Of a stretch of 64,000 nt of DNA, positions 16,461 to 25,547 are shown piece after piece. The first letter of the stretch is position 1. Every line of letters begins with the position of its first letter. The notes under the pieces are model-generated. The model was not told where the DNA came from, searched no databases, and saw nothing but the letters and a program-made list of their open reading frames with translations. Location of the stretch: contig CAWEVM010000021.1 in the NCBI GenBank assembly GCA_963812505.1, positions 124,001 through 188,000 on the forward strand, written 5' to 3'. The stretch comes from JAMXLO01 sp963812505. GTDB taxonomy: Bacteria > Pseudomonadota > Alphaproteobacteria > Acetobacterales > Acetobacteraceae. The position numbers and the translations under genes were made by a program.

Positions 16461-17318
16461 TCAGAAGACCGAGTGCCAGGCGCGGGACAGGAAGCCGCGA
16501 TCGTCTGGCTTGCGCGGCGGCCCTGGCTGCTGCACCAGCCCGTTATCGAACAGATCGCTGTAGCTGTCCTCGTACCACGAGCTGCCTGGGTAGTTGTACG
16601 CCAGCACCGACGCCGTCTTCCGCGCCTGATCGCGCAGACCGAGAAGCAGGTAGATCTCGGTCAGTCGATGCAGCGCCTCGGGCACGTGGTTGGTGGTCTG
16701 ATAGTCATCCACGACGCGCTGGAAACGGCCGATCGCCAACTCGTAGAGGTGCTGGCTCTCGTACCAGCGGCCGATCTCCATTTCCTTGCCAGCGAGGTGG
16801 TCTCGGCAAAGGTCGATCTTCAGGCGCGCGTCACGGGCGTAGGCGCTGTCCGGAAAACGGTTCACCACTTCCTGTAGCGCATTCATCGCCAGCTCAGTGC
16901 CACGCTGGTCACGCTGAATGTCGGCGATCTGCTCGTAGTAGCAGAGTGCACGCAGATAATAGGCATAGGCGACATCGCGGTGCGCCGGATGGAGCTGGAT
17001 GAACCGATCGAGTGTGGCGATGGCATCCGTGTAGTTGTTGCGCAGGTATTGCGTGTAGCCCTGCATCAACTGCGCATTCACCGCCCAGCTCGAATACGGA
17101 TAGTTCTGTTCCACCAGATTGAACTGATCCGTGGCGGTCTCGTATCGACGAGCGTTCAGCGCATCGATGCCGTTGTTGTACAGATCCTCGACCGGGGCAA
17201 CGGTCGTCGTGGCGTTGGCATTGTCATCCTTCGAGCCACCGCAGGCGCTGAGCAGCGGCAGCAGGACAACGAGGCTCGCGAGAAAGCGCCACGGCGGGAC
17301 GGAGTTAATCGGTGTCAT
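16461..17318 (-). CDS. bamD: Outer-membrane assembly lipoprotein BamD
   Basis: The 285-residue protein starts with a lipoprotein signal peptide ending in the lipobox LLSAC, so the mature protein is lipid-anchored at Cys. Several TPR-type helical repeats follow (LYNNGIDALNARRYETATDQF, YTDAIATLDRFIQLHP, YELAIGRFQRVVDDY). BamD is an essential partner of BamA in inserting outer-membrane beta-barrels. The start at 17318 gives a clean signal peptide; an upstream in-frame extension would bury it. It lies between lpxC and recN, coupling envelope biogenesis genes. Confidence 0.93.
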   Translation of the reverse strand: MTPINSVPPWRFLASLVVLLPLLSACGGSKDDNANATTTVAPVEDLYNNGIDALNARRYETATDQFNLVEQNYPYSSWAVNAQLMQGYTQYLRNNYTDAIATLDRFIQLHPAHRDVAYAYYLRALCYYEQIADIQRDQRGTELAMNALQEVVNRFPDSAYARDARLKIDLCRDHLAGKEMEIGRWYESQHLYELAIGRFQRVVDDYQTTNHVPEALHRLTEIYLLLGLRDQARKTASVLAYNYPGSSWYEDSYSDLFDNGLVQQPGPPRKPDDRGFLSRAWHSVF

Positions 17319-17362
17319 CGCGGCACTTATAACACGCGGCGCCACGGTGCGAAGCGGCAGGA

Positions 17363-18277
17363 CTATTCGGCGGCGACCGGAAGCTGCGCAGGCACGCTCT
17401 CCCGCCATGCGGCGCTCTGGGCGAACAGCGCGTGCAGCAACCGGTTGTTCAGCGTGTGGCCGGAGCGATGCGCTATGAAGCGGCCGCATAGTGGCGCCCC
17501 GGCAAGCGCAAGATCACCGACGGCATCCATCAGCTTGTGACGGACGAACTCATCCGGCACGCGCAGACCGGCCGGGTTCAGCACCCGCGCCTGGTCGACC
17601 ACAACGGCGTTATCCAGACTGCCGCCCTGCGCCAGTCCAGCGGCGCGCAACTCGTCGACCTCCTCAGCCAGCGTGAACGTACGGGCGCCGGCCAACTCGC
17701 GACGGAAACTGTCGGGCGTCAGCCGCAGCGACAGCGCTTGGCGCCCGATCGCAGGGGCCGCGAAGTCGATCGACAAAGCCATGTCGAGACCGGCGGAGCC
17801 CGGGCGCAGTTCAGCGAACGCGTCGCCGTCGCTGACACGGATCGGCTGGCGAACTTCTATTGTTGGCCGCAGCGCCTCTTGCGCGACAGTCCCCGCGCAA
17901 TCCAGCAGGAAGACAAACTGTGCCGCGGAGCCATCCAGTATCGGCGGTTCCGGCCCATCGACGTCCACCACCACGTTGTCGATACCGCAGCCGGCGAGCG
18001 CTGCCAGGACATGCTCGACCGTGCCGATTCGCGCGCCGCCATGCTCCAGGACGGTGGCAAGCCGCGTGTCGACGACCCGGTCGAACCGGGCGGGGATGTC
18101 CGCACCGATATCGCTGCGATGGAAGACTATGCCGTGATCTGCCGCCGCCGGGCGGAAGGTCAGGGTAACCCGCCGTCCGGAATGCAGGCCCACACCGACG
18201 CAGCCGATCGACGCCTTCAGCGTCTGCTGACAGCGTGCGGTGATCTCGGAACCCAGGGCTTGCGGCAGACCGTCCAT
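17363..18277 (-). CDS. lpxC: UDP-3-O-acyl-N-acetylglucosamine deacetylase LpxC
   Basis: This 304-residue zinc hydrolase carries out the committed step of lipid A synthesis. The zinc ligands and catalytic residues are visible: EHVLAAL, HKLMDAVGDLALAG (His and Asp ligands) and HRSGHTLNN (catalytic His). The start at 18277 is preceded by GGCGAGG at proper distance. It follows ftsZ after 149 bp, the usual alphaproteobacterial position. The gap holds a short palindrome TTGACCAGTCAA at 18335-18346 and perhaps a promoter of its own. Confidence 0.95.
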   Translation of the reverse strand: MDGLPQALGSEITARCQQTLKASIGCVGVGLHSGRRVTLTFRPAAADHGIVFHRSDIGADIPARFDRVVDTRLATVLEHGGARIGTVEHVLAALAGCGIDNVVVDVDGPEPPILDGSAAQFVFLLDCAGTVAQEALRPTIEVRQPIRVSDGDAFAELRPGSAGLDMALSIDFAAPAIGRQALSLRLTPDSFRRELAGARTFTLAEEVDELRAAGLAQGGSLDNAVVVDQARVLNPAGLRVPDEFVRHKLMDAVGDLALAGAPLCGRFIAHRSGHTLNNRLLHALFAQSAAWRESVPAQLPVAAE

Positions 18278-18426
18278 GCACCTCGCCTTCTTCGCTCTTG
18301 CGGCAAACTGCAAGCTAGTTGCCGTTCCCGAGCCTTGACCAGTCAATGTTTGTTTCTGAGTGTATCCGCAGAAGCCTTTGATTTTGCGGTTTTCAAGTAT
18401 GCCCCTAATGCCTCATCACGTCTGCC

Positions 18427-19965
18427 TTATGACGACTGGCGTCGGAGGAAAGCCGGTATATCCAACCCAACCTCGTCGCCGCCGGTCTGACGCACCGAGG
18501 CGCGCGGCTGTCCGACCTGCGGCGGCTCCTGCTGCATCGTGGGCTCAGCGCGAACCGGCGGCGGCTCGTCTTGCGCCGCCGGAGTGTTCAGTCGGCGCCG
18601 AAAGGCGCCGGTGACGGTGCCGAACAGACTGGGGCGAGATGGTTCGGCCGCCGGCTGCCCCTGAGGAGGCGCGCTGACCGGCCGCGGCGCTTCGGCAAAC
18701 AGGCCGGCTCGCGACGCGGTCGATGAACCTCGCTGCTGCGGCGCGGCAAGCGGCTCCGACGCGGGTGCGGTCATTGCCTCCATGAGCGGCGCCATTTCCG
18801 GCATGGAGTGCGCCACTGCGACCATTTGCGGAGCAGCCTGCCGCAGCGGTTGCAGCCCGATCGTCATGCCAGGTGCCGGCACCGCGCCAGCGGGAAGCGA
18901 AATTGCCTGCATCGGCAGCGGGATCGGTTGCGGCATCGGCATCGCGCTGCCCCCGACAGCGACCAGGCGCGGGCGATCGTGCTCGGCCATTGCCGGCGAA
19001 TCGATGCCGGTTGCCACAACGGACACCCGAATGCGGCCAGACAGCGACTCATCGATCGCCGAGCCGAAGATGATGTTGGCCTCCTCGTCCACCTCTTCGC
19101 GGATGCGATTCGCCGCCTGATCCACTTCGAACAGCGTCAGGTCATCGCCACCGGTGATGTTGATCAGCAGACCACGCGCGCCGGCCATCGAGGTGTCTTC
19201 CAGCAGCGGATTGCTGATCGCCGCCTCGGCCGCACGGATCGCGCGGTTCTCACCCTCCGCCTCGCCGGTGCCCATCATCGCCTTGCCCATCTCCGCCATG
19301 ACGGTGCGGATATCGGCGAAGTCGAGATTGACCAGACCGGGTGCCATCATCAGATCGGTGACGCCGCGCACGCCCATGTAGAGCACCTGGTCGGCCATCT
19401 TGAACGCCTCCCGCCAGGTGGTGCGCTCATTGGCCATGCGGAAGAGATTCTGATTCGGGATCACGATCAGCGTATCGACGTGGCGCTGCAGCTCCTCGAT
19501 CCCCTGATCGGCGCAGCGAGCGCGCCGCACGCCTTCGAAGCCGAACGGCTTGGTCACCACGCCGACGGTGAGGATGTTGCGCTCTCGTGCCATGCGCGCG
19601 ATTACCGGTGCCGCACCCGTGCCGGTGCCCCCGCCCATGCCGGCGGTGATGAACACCATGTGTGCGCCGTCCAGATGGCGCGACAGTTCATCGGACGCTT
19701 CTTCCGCCGCCGCCTTGCCAACCTCCGGCTTCGCACCAGCGCCGAGCCCTTGCGTTATGTGCGGGCCCAACTGGATGCGCCGATCCGCGCGGCTGTGCAT
19801 GAGCTGCTGCGCGTCGGTGTTGGCGACGACGAACTCCACACCCTGGAGATTCGCGGTGATCATGTTGTCCACCGCATTCGTGCCGCCGCCGCCCACGCCG
19901 ATCACGGTAATGCGTGGGCTGAAGTCGGTATGCGGGGTCTGCGGGATGGTGAGATTCAGAGTCAT
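18427..19965 (-). CDS. ftsZ: Cell division GTPase FtsZ
   Basis: The 512-residue tubulin homologue forms the Z-ring. GVGGGGTNAVDNM (residues 24-36) and the tubulin signature GMGGGTGTGAAP (about 108-120) bind GTP, and NLDFADIR holds the T7 synergy loop. A long Pro/Ala/Gln-rich linker follows the GTPase domain. The protein ends in GLDIPAFLRRQSS, the conserved peptide for FtsA and other partners. GGGGGAGAA precedes the ATG. A 94-bp gap separates it from ftsA, longer than the overlaps upstream, which allows a separate promoter. Confidence 0.97.
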   Translation of the reverse strand: MTLNLTIPQTPHTDFSPRITVIGVGGGGTNAVDNMITANLQGVEFVVANTDAQQLMHSRADRRIQLGPHITQGLGAGAKPEVGKAAAEEASDELSRHLDGAHMVFITAGMGGGTGTGAAPVIARMARERNILTVGVVTKPFGFEGVRRARCADQGIEELQRHVDTLIVIPNQNLFRMANERTTWREAFKMADQVLYMGVRGVTDLMMAPGLVNLDFADIRTVMAEMGKAMMGTGEAEGENRAIRAAEAAISNPLLEDTSMAGARGLLINITGGDDLTLFEVDQAANRIREEVDEEANIIFGSAIDESLSGRIRVSVVATGIDSPAMAEHDRPRLVAVGGSAMPMPQPIPLPMQAISLPAGAVPAPGMTIGLQPLRQAAPQMVAVAHSMPEMAPLMEAMTAPASEPLAAPQQRGSSTASRAGLFAEAPRPVSAPPQGQPAAEPSRPSLFGTVTGAFRRRLNTPAAQDEPPPVRAEPTMQQEPPQVGQPRASVRQTGGDEVGLDIPAFLRRQSS

Positions 19966-20059
19966 AGCGACTTCTCCCCCAGTCGTGCCGATTCGTTGTT
20001 ACGCCACATCTTGCGATTCGCGTCGCGCCGGAGGCGCACATGAGCAAAAAATTCGGGCA

Positions 20060-21358
20060 TCAGACGCGCTCCTTCAAAAAATTGACGACGCGGCGGAGCA
20101 GGCCCGTCGGACGTTCGACGTCGAGGTCGACGTCGCGCATGGTGCGTCCCTCGCCGGCAGCCCAGGCCAGCAGACCGGCTGCCGTCGCGAATGCCGGACC
20201 GGATGCCGAGTCAGGCAGACCACGCAGCGCAATGGGACGGCCGAGACGCACCTGCTTGTTCAGGATGCGGCCTGCCAACTCGCGCGCGCCGGTGAGCTGA
20301 CAGGCGCCGCCGGTCAGCACCACGCGCGTTCCCGCAGCGCGGGTGAGTCCCGAGCCGTCGAGCTTTTCCTTCACCATCTCGAACGTCTCTTCCAGTCGCG
20401 GGCGGATGATGTTCACCACCATGCTGCGCGGCACCTTGGCGATCTGATGCTCTTCCTCACCGACCAGCGGCACCGGCAGCATCTCGCGCTCATCATCCGG
20501 ACAGGACTGCACGCTGCCGTACAGCGCTTTCAAACGCTCCGCATGCGCGACCGGCGTAGACAGCAGCCGCGCCAGGTCGTTGGTCACATGCACGCCGCCG
20601 ACGGGAAGCTGCGCTGTGTGCAGCAATTGGCCCTCGGCAAACACCGCCATGCCGGTGGTGCCGCCGCCCATGTCGATGACGGTGGCGCCCAATTCGCGCT
20701 CATCGGCGACCAGCGTCGCAAGACCTGCCGCCATGGGTGCGGATACCAGTTCGCCAATATCAAGATCGCACCGCGCGATGCAGGCACTGAGGGAACGCAG
20801 CGAGGTGGAGAAGGCATCGATGATGTGCAGCCGCGCCGTCAGTTCCTCGCAGAACAGTCCGCGCGGATCAGCAACACCATCGGTCTGGTCAACCGAGAAC
20901 GTCAGCGGTATCGCGTGGATCACTTCGCGGCCATCAACTCCCGCACGTCCCCTGCCCTCGTTCACGATGCGGCGGATGTCCGACTCTTCCACCGCGCGTC
21001 CGCCAACCGGCCATTGCACATTGAACAGTCGCGACTCAGGCTGACCGCAGGTGAGATTGACCGTGATCGAGCGAAGCCGCGTATCGGCCATGTCCTCCGC
21101 CTGACCGACCGACGCGCGGATCGCTTTTTCAGCGGCATCGAGATCGACCACACTGCCGCCGCGCACGCCGCGGCCTTTCTGCCAACCGAAGCCGAGTGCG
21201 CGCAGCGTTCCATCGCTTTCGGTGCGGCCGATCAGGCAGACGATCTTGGTTGTGCCGATGTCCAGCACGCCGAACGGTCCGGAGCGCCCATACCGCGAAC
21301 GCTCTGGCTCATCGGGCTCGCCAACCGGCGGCAGCATGCGGCGGGACATGTCGTTCAT
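20060..21358 (-). CDS. ftsA: Cell division protein FtsA
   Basis: This 432-residue actin-like ATPase tethers FtsZ to the membrane. FGVLDIGTTKIVCLIGR is the phosphate-1 motif, VIDMGGGTTGMAVF the phosphate-2 motif, and RVVLTGGACQLTGARELA the adenosine motif. The C-terminus (LLRRVVNFLKERV) forms the amphipathic membrane-targeting helix. Its ATG overlaps the ftsQ stop by 4 bp, so translation is probably coupled. Confidence 0.96.
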   Translation of the reverse strand: MNDMSRRMLPPVGEPDEPERSRYGRSGPFGVLDIGTTKIVCLIGRTESDGTLRALGFGWQKGRGVRGGSVVDLDAAEKAIRASVGQAEDMADTRLRSITVNLTCGQPESRLFNVQWPVGGRAVEESDIRRIVNEGRGRAGVDGREVIHAIPLTFSVDQTDGVADPRGLFCEELTARLHIIDAFSTSLRSLSACIARCDLDIGELVSAPMAAGLATLVADERELGATVIDMGGGTTGMAVFAEGQLLHTAQLPVGGVHVTNDLARLLSTPVAHAERLKALYGSVQSCPDDEREMLPVPLVGEEEHQIAKVPRSMVVNIIRPRLEETFEMVKEKLDGSGLTRAAGTRVVLTGGACQLTGARELAGRILNKQVRLGRPIALRGLPDSASGPAFATAAGLLAWAAGEGRTMRDVDLDVERPTGLLRRVVNFLKERV

Positions 21359-22188
21359 GTTGGCTTCTTCTCGTCCGGCCGCGGGCGAACCACGAGGCGA
21401 TCGCCAAGCCGCATATCGATTGCGGCCAGCGGGCGATCGAGCAGCGCGTGATCTTGCTGAAGCTGCATAAGCCGATCGAGCGCCGGAATCTCGTGTCCCT
21501 CAGGCAGCATCACATCGGCACCATTGTTAAGTCGCAGATTCCAACGCCGCTCGCCGATACGGACGGTGGCGATGACACGCTTCTGCAGCTCGGGACGATC
21601 GGTCAGCGCGTCGATCAGCGGGGCGGCAGCACTTGGCGCGCCAGGCCCGACGACAAGCGGAAGCTGGCGGAATTCGGCGAGGTTCTCGTTAGCGACGACC
21701 TGGCCGCTGCGGTCGATCAGCACGAACCTGCCCTGATTCTGCCAGATGGCGAACGGACGCCGCTCCTGCAGAAACACGACGACGGTGCCTGGCAGACGCC
21801 GCTCGATGGTGGCGTGTTCCACCCAGGACAAGGTTTCCACACGCTGGCGCGCCTGCTCCACCGAGAAGCCGATGATCGGATCGCCCTTGCTGACGCCGAG
21901 CGCTGCTCGCAGCAACGGTTCAGGCGTATTGGCGCGGCCCTCGATCACCACATCAGTGACACGCAGCCCGGCGAAGGCGGTGGCGCCACCAAGCCGTTCG
22001 CGCAACGTGGCGAGCGTGCCGCCGGGTGCTGCCGAGCGCAGAGCGAACAGACCGAGCAGAACGACGACCGCCGCAAAGGCAACCCAGCCGGCAGGACGCA
22101 ACAGCCGCTTCTGTCGGCGCAGCAGAAGCCGCAACCGGCCTGGCCGATCCTTGACCGCGCTGCGCGGGCCGCGGGTCACGCGCGGCAT
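21355..22188 (-). CDS. ftsQ: Cell division protein FtsQ
   Basis: This 277-residue bitopic membrane protein has a basic cytoplasmic N-terminus and one membrane segment (WVAFAAVVVLLGLFAL). A POTRA domain follows (LRVTDVVIEGRANTPEPLLRAAL), then the periplasmic beta domain. It links FtsB/FtsL to the divisome. The ATG at 22188 is chosen because GGTGGAGAA lies 8 bases upstream. This start overlaps ddl by 13 bp. An ATG at 22215 would give nine more residues but has a weaker site. Confidence 0.92.
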   Translation of the reverse strand: MPRVTRGPRSAVKDRPGRLRLLLRRQKRLLRPAGWVAFAAVVVLLGLFALRSAAPGGTLATLRERLGGATAFAGLRVTDVVIEGRANTPEPLLRAALGVSKGDPIIGFSVEQARQRVETLSWVEHATIERRLPGTVVVFLQERRPFAIWQNQGRFVLIDRSGQVVANENLAEFRQLPLVVGPGAPSAAAPLIDALTDRPELQKRVIATVRIGERRWNLRLNNGADVMLPEGHEIPALDRLMQLQQDHALLDRPLAAIDMRLGDRLVVRPRPDEKKPT

Positions 22189-23096
22189 GTCGCGTTCTCC
22201 ACCATCCAGGCGCAAAGCTGGGAGAAGCTCATGCCATGGTGCGCCGCCTGTTCGGGCAACAGCGAGGTCGGCGTCAATCCGGGCTGCGTATTGATCTCCA
22301 GCAGCACGAGGCGGCCGGGTTCACCGCGCGTGTCGTCATAGCGGAAGTCGCAGCGCGTCGCACCACGACAGCCGAGTGCGCGATGAGCCGCGAGGGCCAC
22401 GTCGAGTGCGCGCTCGTACATATCGGGATGCACGCGGGCCGGGATGACGTGGCGCGAGCCGCCGTCGGCGTATTTGGATTCGTAGTCGTAGAAGACGCCT
22501 GCCTCCGCGATGATCTCGGTCACCGCGAGAGCGCGGTCGCCCATGACCCCAACGGTAAGTTCGCGGCCGGGGATGTATTCTTCGACCAGCGCCGCCTTGC
22601 CGAACCGCCAGGCGCGGGCAACCTCGGCGCGACGATTGTCGCCGTTGCGGATGATCTCGACGCCGACCGATGAGCCTTCGCCGACCGGCTTCACCACGTA
22701 GGGCAGCGGCAACGGATCGGCGGCCTCAAGTTCGTCGGTCGGCACGACGCGGCCGTGCGCGATCGGCAGTCCGGCGGCGGCAAAGATCGCCTTGGCCGCG
22801 ACCTTGTCCATGGCGAGCGCAGAGGCACGCACACCGGAATGGGTGTAGGGGATCGCCAGCCAGTCGAGCACGCCCTGGATCGCGCCATCCTCGCCAAAGC
22901 GACCATGCAGGGCGTTGAACACGGCGTCGGGACGCGGAGTGAGTGCTGCGATCACGGCGGCGATGTCTTCGCCTACCTCCACAGGCGTGACGTCGAAGCC
23001 GGCCTCGCGCAGAGCGGGGATCACCTGCAGGCCGGTCGAGCGGCTGACCTCGCGTTCCGCGGAAATGCCGCCATAGAGGACTGCTATGCGGGTCAT
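22176..23096 (-). CDS. ddl: D-alanine--D-alanine ligase
   Basis: This 306-residue ATP-grasp enzyme makes the D-Ala-D-Ala dipeptide for peptidoglycan. Visible motifs are VLYGGISAEREVS at the N-terminus, FNALHGRFGEDGAIQG, VVKPVGEGSSVGV, and EINTQPGLTPTSLLPEQA with the metal-binding Glu/Asn. The start at 23096 gives the canonical N-terminus. It lies between murB and ftsQ as in most alphaproteobacteria. The 79-bp gap before it carries a hairpin repeat. Confidence 0.96.
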   Translation of the reverse strand: MTRIAVLYGGISAEREVSRSTGLQVIPALREAGFDVTPVEVGEDIAAVIAALTPRPDAVFNALHGRFGEDGAIQGVLDWLAIPYTHSGVRASALAMDKVAAKAIFAAAGLPIAHGRVVPTDELEAADPLPLPYVVKPVGEGSSVGVEIIRNGDNRRAEVARAWRFGKAALVEEYIPGRELTVGVMGDRALAVTEIIAEAGVFYDYESKYADGGSRHVIPARVHPDMYERALDVALAAHRALGCRGATRCDFRYDDTRGEPGRLVLLEINTQPGLTPTSLLPEQAAHHGMSFSQLCAWMVENATCRA

Positions 23097-23138
23097 GGAG
23101 AATGACCGGGGGGAACGAGCGGCCCCCTCCCCCCAGCC

Positions 23139-23157
23139 CCCTCCCGCAAGGGGAGGG
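23139..23157. repeat. Hairpin of a GC-rich extragenic repeat
   Basis: CCCTCCC-GCAAG-GGGAGGG forms a 7-bp stem. The surrounding segment (23122-23162) recurs almost unchanged at 45434-45475. Between murB and ddl it sits within an operon, so it could attenuate or stabilise the transcript. It is a common extragenic repeat type. Confidence 0.65.
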
Positions 23158-23175
23158 CGAGGACTGTACTGGCAT

Positions 23176-24117
23176 TCATGCGACTGCCTCCGGCCTTCCC
23201 GCAGGCACGCCGATGCGATGGATTTCCCACTCCAGCGTGACGCCGGTGGCCGCATGCACACGGCGACGTACTTCCTCGCCGAGCCCTTCAAGATCTGCCG
23301 CGGTTGCGGTGCCCGTGTTGATCAGGAAGTTGCAGTGCTTCTCCGATATCTGAGCGCCGCCGCGGGTCAGGCCCCGACAACCGGCACCATCGATCAGCTC
23401 CCACGCCTTCATGTTGGGTGGGTTGCGGAAGGTGGAGCCGCCGGTCCGTGCACGCACCGGCTGCGAGGCTTCGCGCGCGGTGCGGATTTCCGCCATGCGT
23501 GCCGCTATTGCCGCGGGGACACCGCGTCGCGCGCGCAATCGGGCGCGCACCACGACGGCGCCGTGCGGGAGACGCGAGTGACGATAGGCGAAGGCGAGAT
23601 CGGCTGCGGCGAGACGGCGCCGTTCACCGCCGCGCGTGACCACATCGGCCCAATCGAGGCAGGACGCGACGTCGCCACCATAGGCGCCACCGTTCATCAC
23701 CACAGCACCACCGATGCTGCCGGGAATGCCTGAGAGAAACTCCAGCCCGGTCAATCCGGCGGCTGCGGCGTACTCGGCGACCGTCACGTCGAGCGCCGCG
23801 GCGCCGACAACGACACCATCGCCATCCACCGAAACCTTGCCAAAGCCACGCGCGAGGCGAATGACCACGCCCGGCAATCCGCCATCACGAATGATCAGGT
23901 TCGAGCAGGCGCCAATCACATGCACCGGAATCTCGAGCGGCAGCGCATGCAGGAACTGTGCGAGGTCCGCTTCATCGGCAGGGCGCACCAATACCTCGGC
24001 ATGGCCGCCGACGCGGAACCAGGTGAATGGTGCCAGCGGCGCGTTTGCCTGGGCGCGTCCGCGCAGCGGCGGCAGCGAGTTGGCGAAGTCAGTGATGCGG
24101 GCCGCGGCCATCGTCAT
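23176..24117 (-). CDS. murB: UDP-N-acetylmuramate dehydrogenase MurB
   Basis: This 313-residue FAD enzyme reduces UDP-GlcNAc-enolpyruvate to UDP-MurNAc. NAPLAPFTWFRVGGHAEVLV, VIGACSNLIIRDGGLPGVVI and GLTGLEFLSGIPGSIGGAVVMNGGAYG are the FAD-binding PCMH motifs. ARTGGSTFRNPP holds the catalytic serine of type II enzymes. The ATG at 24117 overlaps the murC stop by 4 bp and has GGGGAG upstream. Confidence 0.96.
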   Translation of the reverse strand: MTMAAARITDFANSLPPLRGRAQANAPLAPFTWFRVGGHAEVLVRPADEADLAQFLHALPLEIPVHVIGACSNLIIRDGGLPGVVIRLARGFGKVSVDGDGVVVGAAALDVTVAEYAAAAGLTGLEFLSGIPGSIGGAVVMNGGAYGGDVASCLDWADVVTRGGERRRLAAADLAFAYRHSRLPHGAVVVRARLRARRGVPAAIAARMAEIRTAREASQPVRARTGGSTFRNPPNMKAWELIDGAGCRGLTRGGAQISEKHCNFLINTGTATAADLEGLGEEVRRRVHAATGVTLEWEIHRIGVPAGRPEAVA

Positions 24118-25547
24118 GCCGCACTCCCCGCTATGCGCCGTCCCTGCAGCTCCGCCAACTCGCCAGGAAGCGCTGCCGCCCAGCTCGTGATATTCCCCGC
24201 GCCGAGACACACGACGAAGTCGCCCGGCTTGGCGATCGCGAACACCATCTCCGCCAGCCGCTCCGACGATGGCAGCGGCACGACGCTGCGATGCCCGCGT
24301 GCCCGCAACCCATCCACCAGCGCATCGCGAGTCACGCCTGCAAGCGGCGGCTCACCAGCGGCATATACATCTGCGACGATCACCGTGCCGGCGTCGTTCA
24401 TGCAGGTGCAAAATTCATTGAACAGCGAATGCAGACGCGTAAAGCGATGCGGCTGCACCACGGCGATCACGTTGCGCGCGCCGGCCTGGCGCGCCGCCTT
24501 CAGCACCGCGGCAATCTCCACCGGATGGTGGCCGTAATCGTCGATCACGGTGATGCCGCCCGCCTCGCCGGTCTTGGTGAAGCGCCGCTTGACGCCACGG
24601 AAGCCTGCGAACGCGCCGCGCAGTGTATCGTCGTCGATCTCCATCTCAACGCCGACCGCCACCGCCGCCAGAGCATTCTGGACGTTATGGCTGCCCAGCA
24701 TCGGCAACCGGTACGGGCCTAACCTGCGCGCCCGGTTTCGCGCGCGATCGGTGATGGTGACGTCGAAGGTCGATCCCAGCTTGTCCGGCACGATACGATC
24801 CGCGCGCACATCTGCCTGCGGCGAGAACCCGTAGGTGATGATCCGCCGATCAGACAGGCGCGGGATCATCTGCTGTACCGCAGGATGGTCGATGCACAGC
24901 ACCGCGAATCCATAGAACGGCACGTTGGAGACGAACTGGTCATAGCCCGTGACCATTGCCTCCGCTGTGCCCCAATGATCGAGATGCTCAGGGTCCATGT
25001 TGGTGACGACGGCGATGACCGCCGGCAGTCGGAGAAAGCTGCCGTCGCTTTCGTCTGCCTCGACCACCATCCAGTCACCGGTGCCCAGGCGCGTGTTGGT
25101 GCCATAGGCGTTGATGATGCCGCCGTTGATCACGGTGGGGTCGAGATGCGCGGCCTCCAGCACAGCGGCGATCAAACTGGTGGTGGTCGTCTTGCCGTGC
25201 GTGCCACCGATTGCGATCGACCACTTCAACCGCATCAATTCGGCGAGCATCTCGGCGCGGCGAACCACCGGGATCAACTGCGCACGCGCCGTCGCAACCT
25301 CGGGGTTGTCAGCCTTCACCGCGGACGACACGACGACAACCTGCGCTTTGCCGAGATTGGCAGCATCATGGCCTATGGCGACCGGGATGCCGGCCTCGCG
25401 CAGACGCCGGACGTTGGCGGAATCGGCCAGGTCGCTGCCCTGCACGCCGTAGCCAAGATTGTGCAGCACCTCGGCAATGCCTGACATGCCAATGCCGCCG
25501 ATGCCGACAAAATGGATCGTCCCGATCGACAGCGGCAAAGCTCTCAT
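24114..25547 (-). CDS. murC: UDP-N-acetylmuramate--L-alanine ligase MurC
   Basis: This 477-residue cytoplasmic ligase adds the first amino acid of the stem peptide. The N-terminal nucleotide fold starts HFVGIGGIGMSGIAEVL. The ATP-binding GGTHGKTTTTSL is near residue 113, and EADESDGSFL, NMDPEHLDHWG and DDYGHHPVEIAAVL are the Mur-ligase signature segments. It overlaps murG and murB by 4 bp on each side. Confidence 0.97.
   Translation of the reverse strand: MRALPLSIGTIHFVGIGGIGMSGIAEVLHNLGYGVQGSDLADSANVRRLREAGIPVAIGHDAANLGKAQVVVVSSAVKADNPEVATARAQLIPVVRRAEMLAELMRLKWSIAIGGTHGKTTTTSLIAAVLEAAHLDPTVINGGIINAYGTNTRLGTGDWMVVEADESDGSFLRLPAVIAVVTNMDPEHLDHWGTAEAMVTGYDQFVSNVPFYGFAVLCIDHPAVQQMIPRLSDRRIITYGFSPQADVRADRIVPDKLGSTFDVTITDRARNRARRLGPYRLPMLGSHNVQNALAAVAVGVEMEIDDDTLRGAFAGFRGVKRRFTKTGEAGGITVIDDYGHHPVEIAAVLKAARQAGARNVIAVVQPHRFTRLHSLFNEFCTCMNDAGTVIVADVYAAGEPPLAGVTRDALVDGLRARGHRSVVPLPSSERLAEMVFAIAKPGDFVVCLGAGNITSWAAALPGELAELQGRRIAGSAA

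Noticed and set aside
18335..18346. Palindrome TTGACCAGTCAA before lpxC as an operator
   Set aside because: Arms of five bases are expected by chance at this scale and no regulator is linked; mentioned only under lpxC.
18808..21451. Long plus-strand open frames opposite ftsZ and ftsA
   Set aside because: They are antisense mirrors of unmistakable genes, with biased composition and no ribosome sites or motifs.
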